The notes under the pieces are model-generated. The model worked only from the letters and a program-made list of their open reading frames with translations. It had not been told where the DNA came from and searched no databases. Shown in pieces: positions 48,384 to 56,444 of a DNA stretch of 64,000 bases; the first letter of the stretch is position 1; each line of letters opens with the position of its first letter. Made by a program: the position numbers and the translations under genes. Origin of the DNA: Methylobacterium sp. UNC378MF (GTDB lineage Bacteria; Pseudomonadota; Alphaproteobacteria; Rhizobiales; Beijerinckiaceae); assembly GCF_900103195.1 (NCBI RefSeq), contig NZ_FMWU01000012.1, positions 1-64,000 of the forward strand. The letters run 5' to 3'.

Positions 48384-49448
48384 CTACAGGAACGCGATGG
48401 TGCAGGGGCTGAGGCTGGGGCGTAGGCCCGTTTGGGTGAGGTCTCCGCTCGCGGCATCGATGGCGAATTCGACGAGGCTGTCGCCCTGCTCGTTGGCGAC
48501 GAGGAGGTGCTTCCCGCCCGGCGCGAGCGTCATGAAGCGCGGGTCGCGGCCACCGGCCGGCGTCCAGCCGGCGGGATCGAGCCGCCCGGCTTCCGCCGCG
48601 ACGCGGAATCGCGCGATTCCGTCCTGACCGCGGTTCGACGCGTAGACGAACCGGCCGTCCGGCGTGACCACGATGGCCGCGGCCGTGCTCGCGCCGAAGA
48701 AGTCGGGCGGCAGCGTCGGGGCGAGGTGCAGGGGCGTCAGCGTGCCGGTTTCCGCGTCCCAGCGGCAGGAGGCGACGCTCGAGTCGAGCTCGTTGACCAG
48801 GAAGGCGAGGGGCCGATTCGGGTGAAACGCGATATGGCGCGGTCCGGCGCCCGGGCGCATCGCGGTCTCGGAGGCGATGGCGAGCCGCTCACCCTCGAGC
48901 CGCAGGACGAAGACCCGATCCAGGCCCTTGTCGGGCACGATCGCGTGGCGACCGTCCGGCGCCAGAACCACGTGGTGCGGGTGGGCGCAGGCCTGCTCGG
49001 TCCGGTGCGGGCCGGGCTCGCCCGGAAGCGGCAGGACATGCCGCGCGGCCTCCAGCCCGCCATCGCCGCGCACCGGCAGCAGGGCGACCGAGCCGCTGGC
49101 GTAATTGGCGACGATCAGGGCGCGGCCGCTCGGATCGAGGGCCAGATGCACGCTGTTGGTGCCGCCGGTGGCCGCCGCGCCGAGGGCGCGCAGGCTGCCG
49201 TCCGCCGCCGCCGCGAAGGCGCTCGCGGCCTCGCCGTCACCCTGGACCGTGTAGAGGATGGCGTGCCCGGGATCGGTGACCAGGAAGGACGGGTTCGTCA
49301 GCCCCTCGACCCGGCCGAGATGCGTCCAGTCGGCGAGGCTGCTACCGGTCCGGTAGATGTCGATGCCCCGGCCGCGGGCCCGGCGGCGCTCCGTCGTGAA
49401 GCAGCCCACGAAGGCGAGGCCCAGAGGGGCTGGCACGGCCTCGGTCAT
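48384..49448 (-). CDS. seven-bladed beta-propeller lactonase
   Basis: The 354-residue protein matches the lactonase (6-phosphogluconolactonase, PF10282-type) family. Blade repeats include GTNSVHLALDPSGRALIVANYASGSVALLPV, ACAHPHHVVLAPDGRHAIVPDKGLDRV, GPRHIAFHPNRPLAFLVNELDSSVA and DPRFMTLAPGGKHLLVANEQGDS, here given in part. It may hydrolyse 6-phosphogluconolactone for the edd-eda route or the aldaro-lactone made by Udh upstream. The location favours the latter. The ATG at 49448 is chosen; there is no signal peptide, so it acts in the cytosol. Confidence 0.86.
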   Translation of the reverse strand: MTEAVPAPLGLAFVGCFTTERRRARGRGIDIYRTGSSLADWTHLGRVEGLTNPSFLVTDPGHAILYTVQGDGEAASAFAAAADGSLRALGAAATGGTNSVHLALDPSGRALIVANYASGSVALLPVRGDGGLEAARHVLPLPGEPGPHRTEQACAHPHHVVLAPDGRHAIVPDKGLDRVFVLRLEGERLAIASETAMRPGAGPRHIAFHPNRPLAFLVNELDSSVASCRWDAETGTLTPLHLAPTLPPDFFGASTAAAIVVTPDGRFVYASNRGQDGIARFRVAAEAGRLDPAGWTPAGGRDPRFMTLAPGGKHLLVANEQGDSLVEFAIDAASGDLTQTGLRPSLSPCTIAFL

Positions 49449-49822
49449 GCGGCGTGTCCGGTTGGAGGAGCAGGGTGCTGTGAGGCGCGCGCCGTCCTGG
49501 CGAGTGGCGCGCTGCCCCTGGTCGCTTCGCTGCGCTCGCAAGGACGGGAGCGCGGCCCTGGCAGCCCGCCGGAGCGACTGCGCCGACATGCCCGCTTCCC
49601 GAGGATGACAGCCTTTCCGTCATCCCACGGCTCCGCAGCGGAGCCCGGGACACAGGCACGCGGAAGCGCCGGGGCAGGGCGCCGACGGCGGGGGCGGGGT
49701 GTCCGGCATGCCCCTTCGGGCTCGCGCCCGCCTGCGGCGCCCCTGAACGGCGGATGGCCCGAATGGTCCGCCGCGGTGACGGTCGCTGGGGAGACGATCA
49801 TGTGCAATCCTCCCCCCTCGGC
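49449..49822. repeat. intergenic region with two kinds of REP-like repeat
   Basis: 374 bases without a supported gene. At 49517-49546 is CCTGGTCGCTTCGCTGCGCT followed by CGCAAGGACG, the right half of the unit at 33135-33206. At 49617-49655 is TCATCCCACGGCTCCGCAGC followed by GGAGCCCGGGA, with an exact GGCTCCGC-A-GCGGAGCC palindrome. This second unit is related to those at 10755, 41632, 41681 and 45986. The two kinds lie about 70 bases apart. Confidence 0.65.
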
Positions 49823-51130
49823 TCAAGTCCGCCGCGGGATGCGGCGGAGGAAATCGGGGTTCAGCTCCGAAAGGCGGTTCACGCCGATCAGCGCCATGTC
49901 GCGGTTGAGCTCCTCCTTGAGGATCCGCATGGCGAGTTCGACCCCCGCCACCCCGCCCAGCGCGGCGGCGAACATGAAGGGCCGGCCGAGCAGGACGAAG
50001 TCGGCGCCGAGCGCGAGCGCCTTCATCACGTCGGTGCCCCGGCGGATGCCGCTATCGACGATGATCTTCAGCCCGCCCTTGCGGGCGGCGATCTCCGGCA
50101 GCACGTCCAGCGGCGCGATGGCGTAATCGAGCTGGCGCCCGCCATGGGTCGACAGGATCACGCCGTCGGCGCCGCATGCGCGGGCGATCTCCACATCCTC
50201 CGGCGCCAGGAGCCCCTTCACCAGCAGGTTGCCGGACCAGCGTTTGCGGATCGCCTCCAGGTTCTTCCACGAGAGCTGGTCGCGGGCGATGGTGTTGCGC
50301 ACCGCGCCCTGCGACATCATCGGCGGCCCGCGCTCGGCCTCGGTGTTCTCGAAATGCGGCGCCCCGTGCTTGAGGAAGGTCCGGGCGACGGTGCCCAGCA
50401 GCCAGCGCGGGTGGGTCGCGCTCTGCCACGCGACTTTGGGCGTGACCTTGATCGGCATGGAAAAGCCGCTGCGGGTATTGTGCTCCCGGTTGCCCAGCGT
50501 CGGCGTGTCGGCGGTGACCACGAGGGTCCGGTAGCCGGTGGCCGCGACCCGGTCGAGCAGGCGATCGATCCGGTTCTGATCGCCCGGCAGGTAGCCCTGG
50601 AACCAGGCCTGCGGGTTCTGGGCGTGGACATCCTCCAGCCTGATCAGCGACGAGGCGCTCAGGCACATCGGCAGGTTCATCCGCCGCGCCGCCTCGGCCA
50701 GGACGAGGTCGCCCCGGTAGGCGATGAAGGCGGCCCCGCCGAGCGGACCGATCCCGAAGGGCGCCGCGTAGGTCTGGCCGAACAGCGTCGTGGCGGTGTC
50801 GCGCGCCGAGGTGTCCCGCATCAGCCGCGGCAGCAGGGCGTAATCGGCATAGGCGCCGCGGCTCTGCGCCAGCGCCGAGCCGGTCTCGACCCCGCCCGCC
50901 ACGTATTGAAAGATCATCGGCGGCAGGAGTTTGCGCGCGTGCCGCTCGAAGTCGTCGAGCGCCAGCAGGTCGCGGAACCGGTAGGGCGTGACCGCGTCGC
51001 TGCGCTTCAGGCTGGTCACGATGGCCTGCGGGGCGGCGATGCCCGCCGCCGTCGAATCGGCCCCGCCGACCGTCGGCGCCGTGCGCTCGGGCGCTCCCAA
51101 CCCCGAGGCCGGCCGGTCGAGCGTCGCCAT
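49823..51130 (-). CDS. FMN-dependent alpha-hydroxy-acid oxidase/dehydrogenase
   Basis: The 435-residue TIM-barrel flavoenzyme is of the lactate/glycolate oxidase family. Visible parts are KLLPPMIFQYVAGG near residue 67, the substrate-binding QGYLPGDQN region, and the catalytic His block ILSTHGGRQLD (the usual Asn before HGGRQ is Thr). The FMN phosphate loop IIVDSGIRRGTDVMKALALGADFVLLGRPF is given in part by its ends. The N-terminal 35 residues are a low-complexity lead. AGGAGG precedes the ATG, and a perfect LacI-type palindrome lies 38 bases upstream. Substrate is some L-2-hydroxy acid; lactate is only one option. Confidence 0.9.
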   Translation of the reverse strand: MATLDRPASGLGAPERTAPTVGGADSTAAGIAAPQAIVTSLKRSDAVTPYRFRDLLALDDFERHARKLLPPMIFQYVAGGVETGSALAQSRGAYADYALLPRLMRDTSARDTATTLFGQTYAAPFGIGPLGGAAFIAYRGDLVLAEAARRMNLPMCLSASSLIRLEDVHAQNPQAWFQGYLPGDQNRIDRLLDRVAATGYRTLVVTADTPTLGNREHNTRSGFSMPIKVTPKVAWQSATHPRWLLGTVARTFLKHGAPHFENTEAERGPPMMSQGAVRNTIARDQLSWKNLEAIRKRWSGNLLVKGLLAPEDVEIARACGADGVILSTHGGRQLDYAIAPLDVLPEIAARKGGLKIIVDSGIRRGTDVMKALALGADFVLLGRPFMFAAALGGVAGVELAMRILKEELNRDMALIGVNRLSELNPDFLRRIPRRT

Positions 51131-51167
51131 CGGATCCTCCTGTGGGCCGCCCGAGCGGGTCGCTTCT

Positions 51168-51181
51168 TGAAAGCGCTTTCA
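51168..51181. promoter_or_regulatory. LacI-type operator upstream of the hydroxy-acid oxidase
   Basis: Perfect 14-base palindrome TGAAAGCGCTTTCA in the 145-base spacer between the divergent oxidase and lacI genes. It is the standard LacI/GalR half-site arrangement with a central CG. A related site occurs at 52422-52435. Confidence 0.85.
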
Positions 51182-51275
51182 GATAGCCAGGGGACGGGAG
51201 GGGTGTCAATATACTGCCGGTTCGGCAGACCGGCTGCCGCGCGTCGCGCATCGCCGCACTGCGGATGTGCCGTGA

Positions 51276-52385
51276 ATGTGGGATGATGCGCATCGCGATG
51301 AACGTCGATGCAGGGTGAGGGGGCGGCCGATTTCGACACTGGAACTGACCGGGGATTTGCCGGGAGAGATCCTCGACCCGCCCTCCCGAGGGCCGGTGGC
51401 GCGGGATGTCGCCCGCCGCGCCGGCGTCTCGACCGCCACCGTCTCGCGGGTGCTCAACGGCTTCGCCGGTGTCCGGGCCGACAAGCGCGAGGCCGTGATG
51501 CGGGCCGCGCAGGATCTCGGCTTCGTCGCCAACGGGGCGGCTCGCGCGCTCTCGACACGCCGCTTCATGGCGGTCGGCGCGGTCGTGCCCAACATTGAGA
51601 ACGAGGCTTTCGTGCGCGTCCTGTCGAGCTTCCAGGACCGGCTGCGGCAGGCGGGCTACACCCTGGTCGCGGCCAATGCCGGCTACGACCTGGAGGATGA
51701 GCTTCGGGAGGCCACCTTCCTGCTTGAGCGCGGCGTCGACGGGCTGATGCTGGTCGGCGACATCCATCATCCGGACCTCCATGCCCGGATCGCCCGCGCC
51801 GGAATTCCGGTGGTCCAGACCTTCAGCCTGTCCCGCGAGCGCCCTTGCGTCGGCTTCGACAACGCCGCCTCGGCGGCCCGCGCGGCCAACTACCTGATGG
51901 ACCTCGGCCATCGCCGGATCGGGGTGATCTCGGGACTGCGCAAGGACAACGACCGCGGCGGTGCCCGGGTGACGGGCATCGCGGCGGCGCTCGCGGCCCG
52001 CGGCCTGCGGCTCGCCCCGGAGCACGACATCGAGATCTCCTACGGGATCGGCGGCGGCCGCGACGGATTCCGCCAGATGCTGGCCGGCGGGCCGCCGCCG
52101 ACCGCGATCATCTGCGGCACCGACCAGATCGCCTTCGGGGCGATGATCGAGGCCCGCGCCCGGGGGCTGTCCATCCCGGGAGACCTGTCGGTCATCGGCC
52201 ACAACGATTCGGACTTCGCGCCCTTCCTGGACCCGCCGCTGACGACGATCCGCATCCACTCCGTCGAGATCGGCCACGCCGCCGGCGACCACCTCATCGC
52301 CCGGATCCAGGGCCGGCCGATGGTCCGCCTCACCGAGATCGACGCCGAGCTGATCCTGCGCGCCAGCACGGCGCCGCCGCGCTAG
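51276..52385 (+). CDS. LacI family transcriptional regulator
   Basis: The 369-residue protein has an N-terminal LacI helix-turn-helix with hinge (about residues 40-95; VARDVARRAGVSTATVSRVL) and a periplasmic-binding-type effector domain (about 98-360; VPNIENEAFVRVLSS, FDNAASAARAANYLMDLGHRRIGVI in part, CGTDQIAFGAMIEARARG). The start is uncertain: ATG 51276 gives a long lead, while GTG 51315 is an alternative. Palindromic operators lie on both sides of the gene, upstream of the oxidase and of the racemase/isomerase pair, so it likely controls both. The effector is probably a sugar acid or hydroxy acid. Confidence 0.92.
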   Translation: MWDDAHRDERRCRVRGRPISTLELTGDLPGEILDPPSRGPVARDVARRAGVSTATVSRVLNGFAGVRADKREAVMRAAQDLGFVANGAARALSTRRFMAVGAVVPNIENEAFVRVLSSFQDRLRQAGYTLVAANAGYDLEDELREATFLLERGVDGLMLVGDIHHPDLHARIARAGIPVVQTFSLSRERPCVGFDNAASAARAANYLMDLGHRRIGVISGLRKDNDRGGARVTGIAAALAARGLRLAPEHDIEISYGIGGGRDGFRQMLAGGPPPTAIICGTDQIAFGAMIEARARGLSIPGDLSVIGHNDSDFAPFLDPPLTTIRIHSVEIGHAAGDHLIARIQGRPMVRLTEIDAELILRASTAPPR

Positions 52386-52421
52386 GCCTCGGTCACAGCC
52401 TGCGCTATCTTGCTCCTTATC

Positions 52422-52435
52422 TGAAATCGCTTACA
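52422..52435. promoter_or_regulatory. second LacI-type operator
   Basis: TGAAATCGCTTACA, 52 bases before the racemase-fold gene and 36 bases after the lacI stop. It keeps the CG centre and 12 of 14 bases of the perfect site at 51168-51181. Confidence 0.7.
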
Positions 52436-52487
52436 AGTTGATGGCCTGTGTCGGTCCGTGGCCGGCGCGCCCAACCCGAGACCGAGC

Positions 52488-53159
52488 ATGGCTCCCCGCA
52501 TAGTCCTTTTGCACGCGACGCCGGTCGCCATGGCGCCGATCCAGGCGGCCTTCGCCGAGTGCTGGCCGGAAGCCGAGACCGTCAACCTGCTCGATGACGG
52601 CCTGTCTCTCGACCGTGCGAAGGAGCCGGGCGAGATTTCAGAGGGGATGATCGATCGCTTCGTGCGATTCGGGCGCTACGCCCACGACATGGGCGCCGAC
52701 GGAATCCTGATCACCTGCTCGGCTTTCGGGCCGGCCATCGACCGGCTCATCGAGACCGTGCCGATCCCGGTACTCAAGCCCAACGAGGCGATGTTCCGCG
52801 CTGCGATCGCGCAGGGTGCGCGCATCGGCATGCTGGCGACCTTCGGACCCTCAATCGGCACCATGACCGACGAATTCGAGGAGTTCGTGGGTCAATCCGG
52901 ACGCCCGGCAACGCTGCAGACGATCCTGGTGGACAACGCGATGGCGCGCCTGCGCTCCGGCGATGCCGAGACCCACAACCGGCTGATCGCCGAGCGGGCG
53001 TCGGAGTTGCTCCACTGCGACGCGATCATGCTCGCGCATTTTTCCACTTCGCGCGCGGCCGAGGCCGTGCGGAAGGCCGTCGGCATCCCGGTGCTGACCG
53101 CACCCCACGCGGCGGTGGAGCGGATGCGGGCGATGATCGAGACTGGCAGGAGCGCCTGA
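52488..53159 (+). CDS. Asp/Glu/hydantoin racemase superfamily protein
   Basis: The 223-residue protein has the two-domain Asp/Glu racemase fold. The first catalytic Cys is Cys77 in ILITCSAFGP. At the second catalytic position, where racemases have Cys in LACT-like motifs, the sequence reads IMLAHFSTS with His184. A two-Cys racemase mechanism is therefore unlikely; an isomerase, decarboxylase or other one-Cys reaction fits better. ATG 52488 is chosen (GAGACCGAG upstream). It is 3 bases from the isomerase gene and downstream of a LacI operator. Confidence 0.85.
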   Translation: MAPRIVLLHATPVAMAPIQAAFAECWPEAETVNLLDDGLSLDRAKEPGEISEGMIDRFVRFGRYAHDMGADGILITCSAFGPAIDRLIETVPIPVLKPNEAMFRAAIAQGARIGMLATFGPSIGTMTDEFEEFVGQSGRPATLQTILVDNAMARLRSGDAETHNRLIAERASELLHCDAIMLAHFSTSRAAEAVRKAVGIPVLTAPHAAVERMRAMIETGRSA

Positions 53160-53162
53160 ACC

Positions 53163-53960
53163 ATGAAACTCGGTGTCTTCGAGGACCGCCTCAGCGGCCA
53201 TTGCGGCTTCCTGTTCACGGAATTGCCGCTGGCCGAGCGCTTCGCGGCGGCGGCCCGGGCGGGATTTCGCGCCGTCGAGCATCCGAACCTGTTCGCGACG
53301 CCGGCCAATGAGGTCGCGGGCTGGCTCGAACGTGCGGGCGTGCCCCTGGTCCAGACCGGCTTCCCGGCGGGGGACGCCGCCAAGGGTGAGAAAGGCTTCG
53401 CGGCGCTGCCCGACCGGGTCGCGTACTACCGCTCCACGATCGAGCCGACCCTGGACTACGTCGCGCAGCTCGGCTGCCGGATGGTCCACCCGATGGCCGG
53501 CGGCCGGCCCGCCGGAGTCGAGCGGGCGCGGCTCTGGGACACCTACCTCGACAATCTCGCCTTCACGGCCGACGCCGCCAAGGTGCGCGGCATGACGGTG
53601 ATCGTCGAGCCGATCGGCCCCGGCTCGATTGCCGACTACGTGATCGACGACCCGCTGGTGGCGGTCGATGCGATCCGGGCGATCGGCCGCGACAACGTCA
53701 AGCTGCTGTTCGACGCCTATCACAGCGTCTGCCTTGGCCACGATCCGGCGGCGCTGATCCGGGCGCATGCCCCGCTCATCGCCCATGTCCAGATCGCCGA
53801 CGATCCCGGGCGGCACGAACCCGGGACCGGCACGATCGCCTTCGACCCGATTTTCGCCGCCCTGGAGGAGGTCGGCTACGCGGGCTTCGTCGGCTGCGAG
53901 TACCATCCCGCCTCCGGCACCGAGGCGGGGCTCGGCTGGATGCGGGCGGCAGCGGCGTAG
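53163..53960 (+). CDS. hydroxypyruvate isomerase-like TIM-barrel protein
   Basis: The 265-residue protein is of the xylose-isomerase-like Hyi/OtnI family. Conserved parts are TVIVEPIG (metal-binding Glu near residue 146), VKLLFDAYHSVCLG (Asp and His), HVQIADDPGRHEPGTGTI and VGCEYHPASG. Hyi interconverts hydroxypyruvate and tartronate semialdehyde. OtnI acts on 2-oxo-tetronate phosphates in four-carbon acid-sugar catabolism. It is tightly coupled to the racemase-fold gene and under the predicted LacI operator, so it probably acts on a product of that enzyme. The precise substrate is open. Confidence 0.87.
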   Translation: MKLGVFEDRLSGHCGFLFTELPLAERFAAAARAGFRAVEHPNLFATPANEVAGWLERAGVPLVQTGFPAGDAAKGEKGFAALPDRVAYYRSTIEPTLDYVAQLGCRMVHPMAGGRPAGVERARLWDTYLDNLAFTADAAKVRGMTVIVEPIGPGSIADYVIDDPLVAVDAIRAIGRDNVKLLFDAYHSVCLGHDPAALIRAHAPLIAHVQIADDPGRHEPGTGTIAFDPIFAALEEVGYAGFVGCEYHPASGTEAGLGWMRAAAA

Positions 53961-53968
53961 GGCCGGGC

Positions 53969-56149
53969 CTAGAAGCGGGCGGCGACGCCGCCGATGATCG
54001 TGCGGGGCTGTCCCGGCGTCGCGTAGCGGTTCTGGAACGCGCGGTCGTAGAACGTCGCGTCGAACACGTTGTCGACGTTCAGGTAGATCCGCACGCCGGG
54101 CGCGATCTGGTAGTACGAGATCAGGTTGACCAGCGTGTATTGCGGCAGATTGAACGTCGCGAGCGCCGTCCCCGCGGCGCGCCGGCCGACGAAGTCGAGG
54201 CCGCCGCCGAGCCCGAGCCCCTTCAGCTCGCCGCTCTGGAACTCGTAGACGGTCTGGAACGCGAGGCTATTAGCGGGCACGTTGGCGATGCGCGTTCCGA
54301 CCGGCAGGGTGTTGTCGCGGGCAACGGCCGCGTCGACCCGCGTGTAGGTCCCGATCACCCGCCAGCCCGGGGCCAGGTAGCCGGCGGCGGTCAGGTCGAA
54401 GCCGCGGCTGCGGACCGTGCCCGTGGCCACGCTGAAATTCGGGTCGACCGGATCGGTGCTGAGGACGTTGGAGCGCCGGATCTCGAACAGGGCAGCGGTG
54501 GCGTCGAGGCGGCCGTCGAGGAGGCTAACCTTCGCGCCCGCCTCGTAGCCCTCGCCTTCCTCGAACGCGAAGGGCCGGCCGCTGCGATCCGTACCGGTAT
54601 TCGGCCGGAAGGAGCGGGCGTAGTTGCCGTAGAGCGCGACCGTGTCGGTCAGGTCGTAGAGCAGGCCGAAGCGCGGCGTCGCCACCAGACCCTGCAGGCT
54701 GGTGGTGCTCTTCGTGAGGTTGTTCGTCGAGACCAGCCCGAGATCCTCGACCCGCACACCCAGGAGCGCGTGGAGGCGGGGCGTGAGGTCGATCTGGTCC
54801 TGCACGTAGCCGGCGTAGCTCTCGGTCTTCTGCAGGAAGTTCGTGACCCGCGCGGTGATCGGCGGCAGCGGCTGGCCGTAGCGGGGCGCCAGCAGGTCAA
54901 GGAGGAACGGGTTCGTCGTGACGTTCGAGCGGTTGAACACCTCGCGGTAGCGGTAGCTGTCGTATTCCAGCCCGAGCAGGAGCGTGTGGCGGAACGGGCC
55001 GGTCTCGAACTTGCCCGCGAGATTCGCCTGTAGGTCGAGGTCGGACCACGTCAGGTCCCGCCATTCCAGGGTCCGCCGCTGGGTCCGGCCATCCGGAAGC
55101 AGGCCGATGGCGCCGACCCCGTAGCCCGACAGGTTCCCGCCGAGCACCTGCGCGCCGGCGTTCAGTACCCAGTCCTGGTCGAACCGGTGCTCAACGCGCA
55201 GCTGGCCGAGGGCGTTGTCGACATGGGCCGGCGGCAGGCCCGGCTCGCCGATGAAGCGGCTGCGCGGCAGGGCGCGCACGTTGCCCCCCAACGGCACGAT
55301 GCCCCGGTCGAAGGTCTGCGCCGTGCTGATGAAGTCACCCTCCAGGGTGATGGTCGTATCCGTCGTCGGCTTCCAGGCGATGACCGGGGCGAGGGCATAG
55401 CGGTCGCTGGTTACAAAGTCCCGGAAGCTGCCGTTGTCCTCGACGGCGCCGGTGACGCGCGCCAGCACCTGCCCGCTCTCGTCGAGGGCGCCCGTGGCGT
55501 CGAAGGTGCTCCGCTTGGCGCCGAAGCTGCCGTACTGCGTGCCGATCGTGAGGGAGCGCGCCGCGAGGGGCTGCTTGGTCACGATGTTGAAGGTGCCGCC
55601 GGGGTCGCCGCGCCCGTACAGGAAGGCCGACGGGCCCTTGAGCACCTCGATGCGCTCGATAGAGACGATGTCTGGGCTGTTCGGATAGCCGCGATTGATC
55701 GGGAATCCGTTGCGGTAATACTCGCCGGTGGCCACGCCGCGGATCGTGAACTCGGTCAGGCCGAGGCCGCCGAAATTGTTGCCGCGGCCGACGCCCGCAA
55801 GGTCGAGGGCGGTGTCGATCCGCGTGGCCGCCGCGTCCTCCAGCACCTCCTGCGGCACCGCCACGATCGTCTGGGGCACCTCGCGCACGGGCGTGTCGGT
55901 CCGCGTGGCGCTCACTGCCCGCGTCGCCCGGTAGCCGTCGACGCGCGACGTCCCGACGCCGGTCCCCGCCACCGAGAGTTCCTCGAGTTGCACCTCCTGG
56001 GCACTGTCAGCGGCAAGTTGTGCCCAGCCTGGAGATGGTAACAATACCGGAGCGAGGAAGAGGGAGAGTCCGACTGCGCGCTTGGAAATGCCGCGCGCTG
56101 CCGGCGTGCAAGATTTTGCACAGTTACGCCATACCACGATGTCGACCAA
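53969..56149 (-). CDS. TonB-dependent siderophore receptor
   Basis: Outer-membrane transporter for ferric siderophores or similar chelates. The 726-residue precursor has an N-terminal signal region (cleavage after GWA, about residue 43), a plug domain (about 75-190; VPQTIVAVPQEVLED, IEVLKGPSAFLYGRGDPGG) and a 22-strand barrel ending in the aromatic residue Phe (VAARF). It fits the FhuA/FpvA-like group, without a signalling N-terminal domain. The start is uncertain: TTG 56149 or GTG 56137. No exporter, siderophore synthesis or Fur-type box was recognised nearby. Confidence 0.92.
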   Translation of the reverse strand: MVDIVVWRNCAKSCTPAARGISKRAVGLSLFLAPVLLPSPGWAQLAADSAQEVQLEELSVAGTGVGTSRVDGYRATRAVSATRTDTPVREVPQTIVAVPQEVLEDAAATRIDTALDLAGVGRGNNFGGLGLTEFTIRGVATGEYYRNGFPINRGYPNSPDIVSIERIEVLKGPSAFLYGRGDPGGTFNIVTKQPLAARSLTIGTQYGSFGAKRSTFDATGALDESGQVLARVTGAVEDNGSFRDFVTSDRYALAPVIAWKPTTDTTITLEGDFISTAQTFDRGIVPLGGNVRALPRSRFIGEPGLPPAHVDNALGQLRVEHRFDQDWVLNAGAQVLGGNLSGYGVGAIGLLPDGRTQRRTLEWRDLTWSDLDLQANLAGKFETGPFRHTLLLGLEYDSYRYREVFNRSNVTTNPFLLDLLAPRYGQPLPPITARVTNFLQKTESYAGYVQDQIDLTPRLHALLGVRVEDLGLVSTNNLTKSTTSLQGLVATPRFGLLYDLTDTVALYGNYARSFRPNTGTDRSGRPFAFEEGEGYEAGAKVSLLDGRLDATAALFEIRRSNVLSTDPVDPNFSVATGTVRSRGFDLTAAGYLAPGWRVIGTYTRVDAAVARDNTLPVGTRIANVPANSLAFQTVYEFQSGELKGLGLGGGLDFVGRRAAGTALATFNLPQYTLVNLISYYQIAPGVRIYLNVDNVFDATFYDRAFQNRYATPGQPRTIIGGVAARF

Positions 56150-56444
56150 TCTGTTTCGCGTGGCGCCAGATACGGTGCGGAAACATTCACGGTCAAGCTT
56201 GCTGGCGGAGAGTCTCTCAAGGCTAGATTTTGAATAAGTACAATCTGTGCAGGATCGACGATGCGCTTGCGCCGGCGGCGCACCGGGGCGCCTTCATCGC
56301 CGGTTCGGCCAGAGAGGGCCGCTGCGGCGGCCGGGCTCTGGACACGCCGAACCGCAGGGCACCTGCAACGCCGACGCCTCTGGCCCCGTCCGAAAGATCA
56401 AGACAGGTTCGCACGCCGCCGAGACAGCGCGCCCCAGCTCCCAG
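56150..56444. other. gap upstream of the TonB-dependent receptor
   Basis: 295 bases with no supported gene. An AT-richer stretch near 56220-56250 (TAGATTTTGAATAAGTACAA) is the likeliest promoter region for the receptor. It could carry an iron-responsive site (Irr or RirA), but no known box could be matched by eye. Confidence 0.35.

Noticed and set aside
53969-56149. The TonB receptor as part of a siderophore biosynthesis island
   Set aside because: No NRPS, NIS synthetase, ferric reductase or siderophore ABC genes are present nearby.
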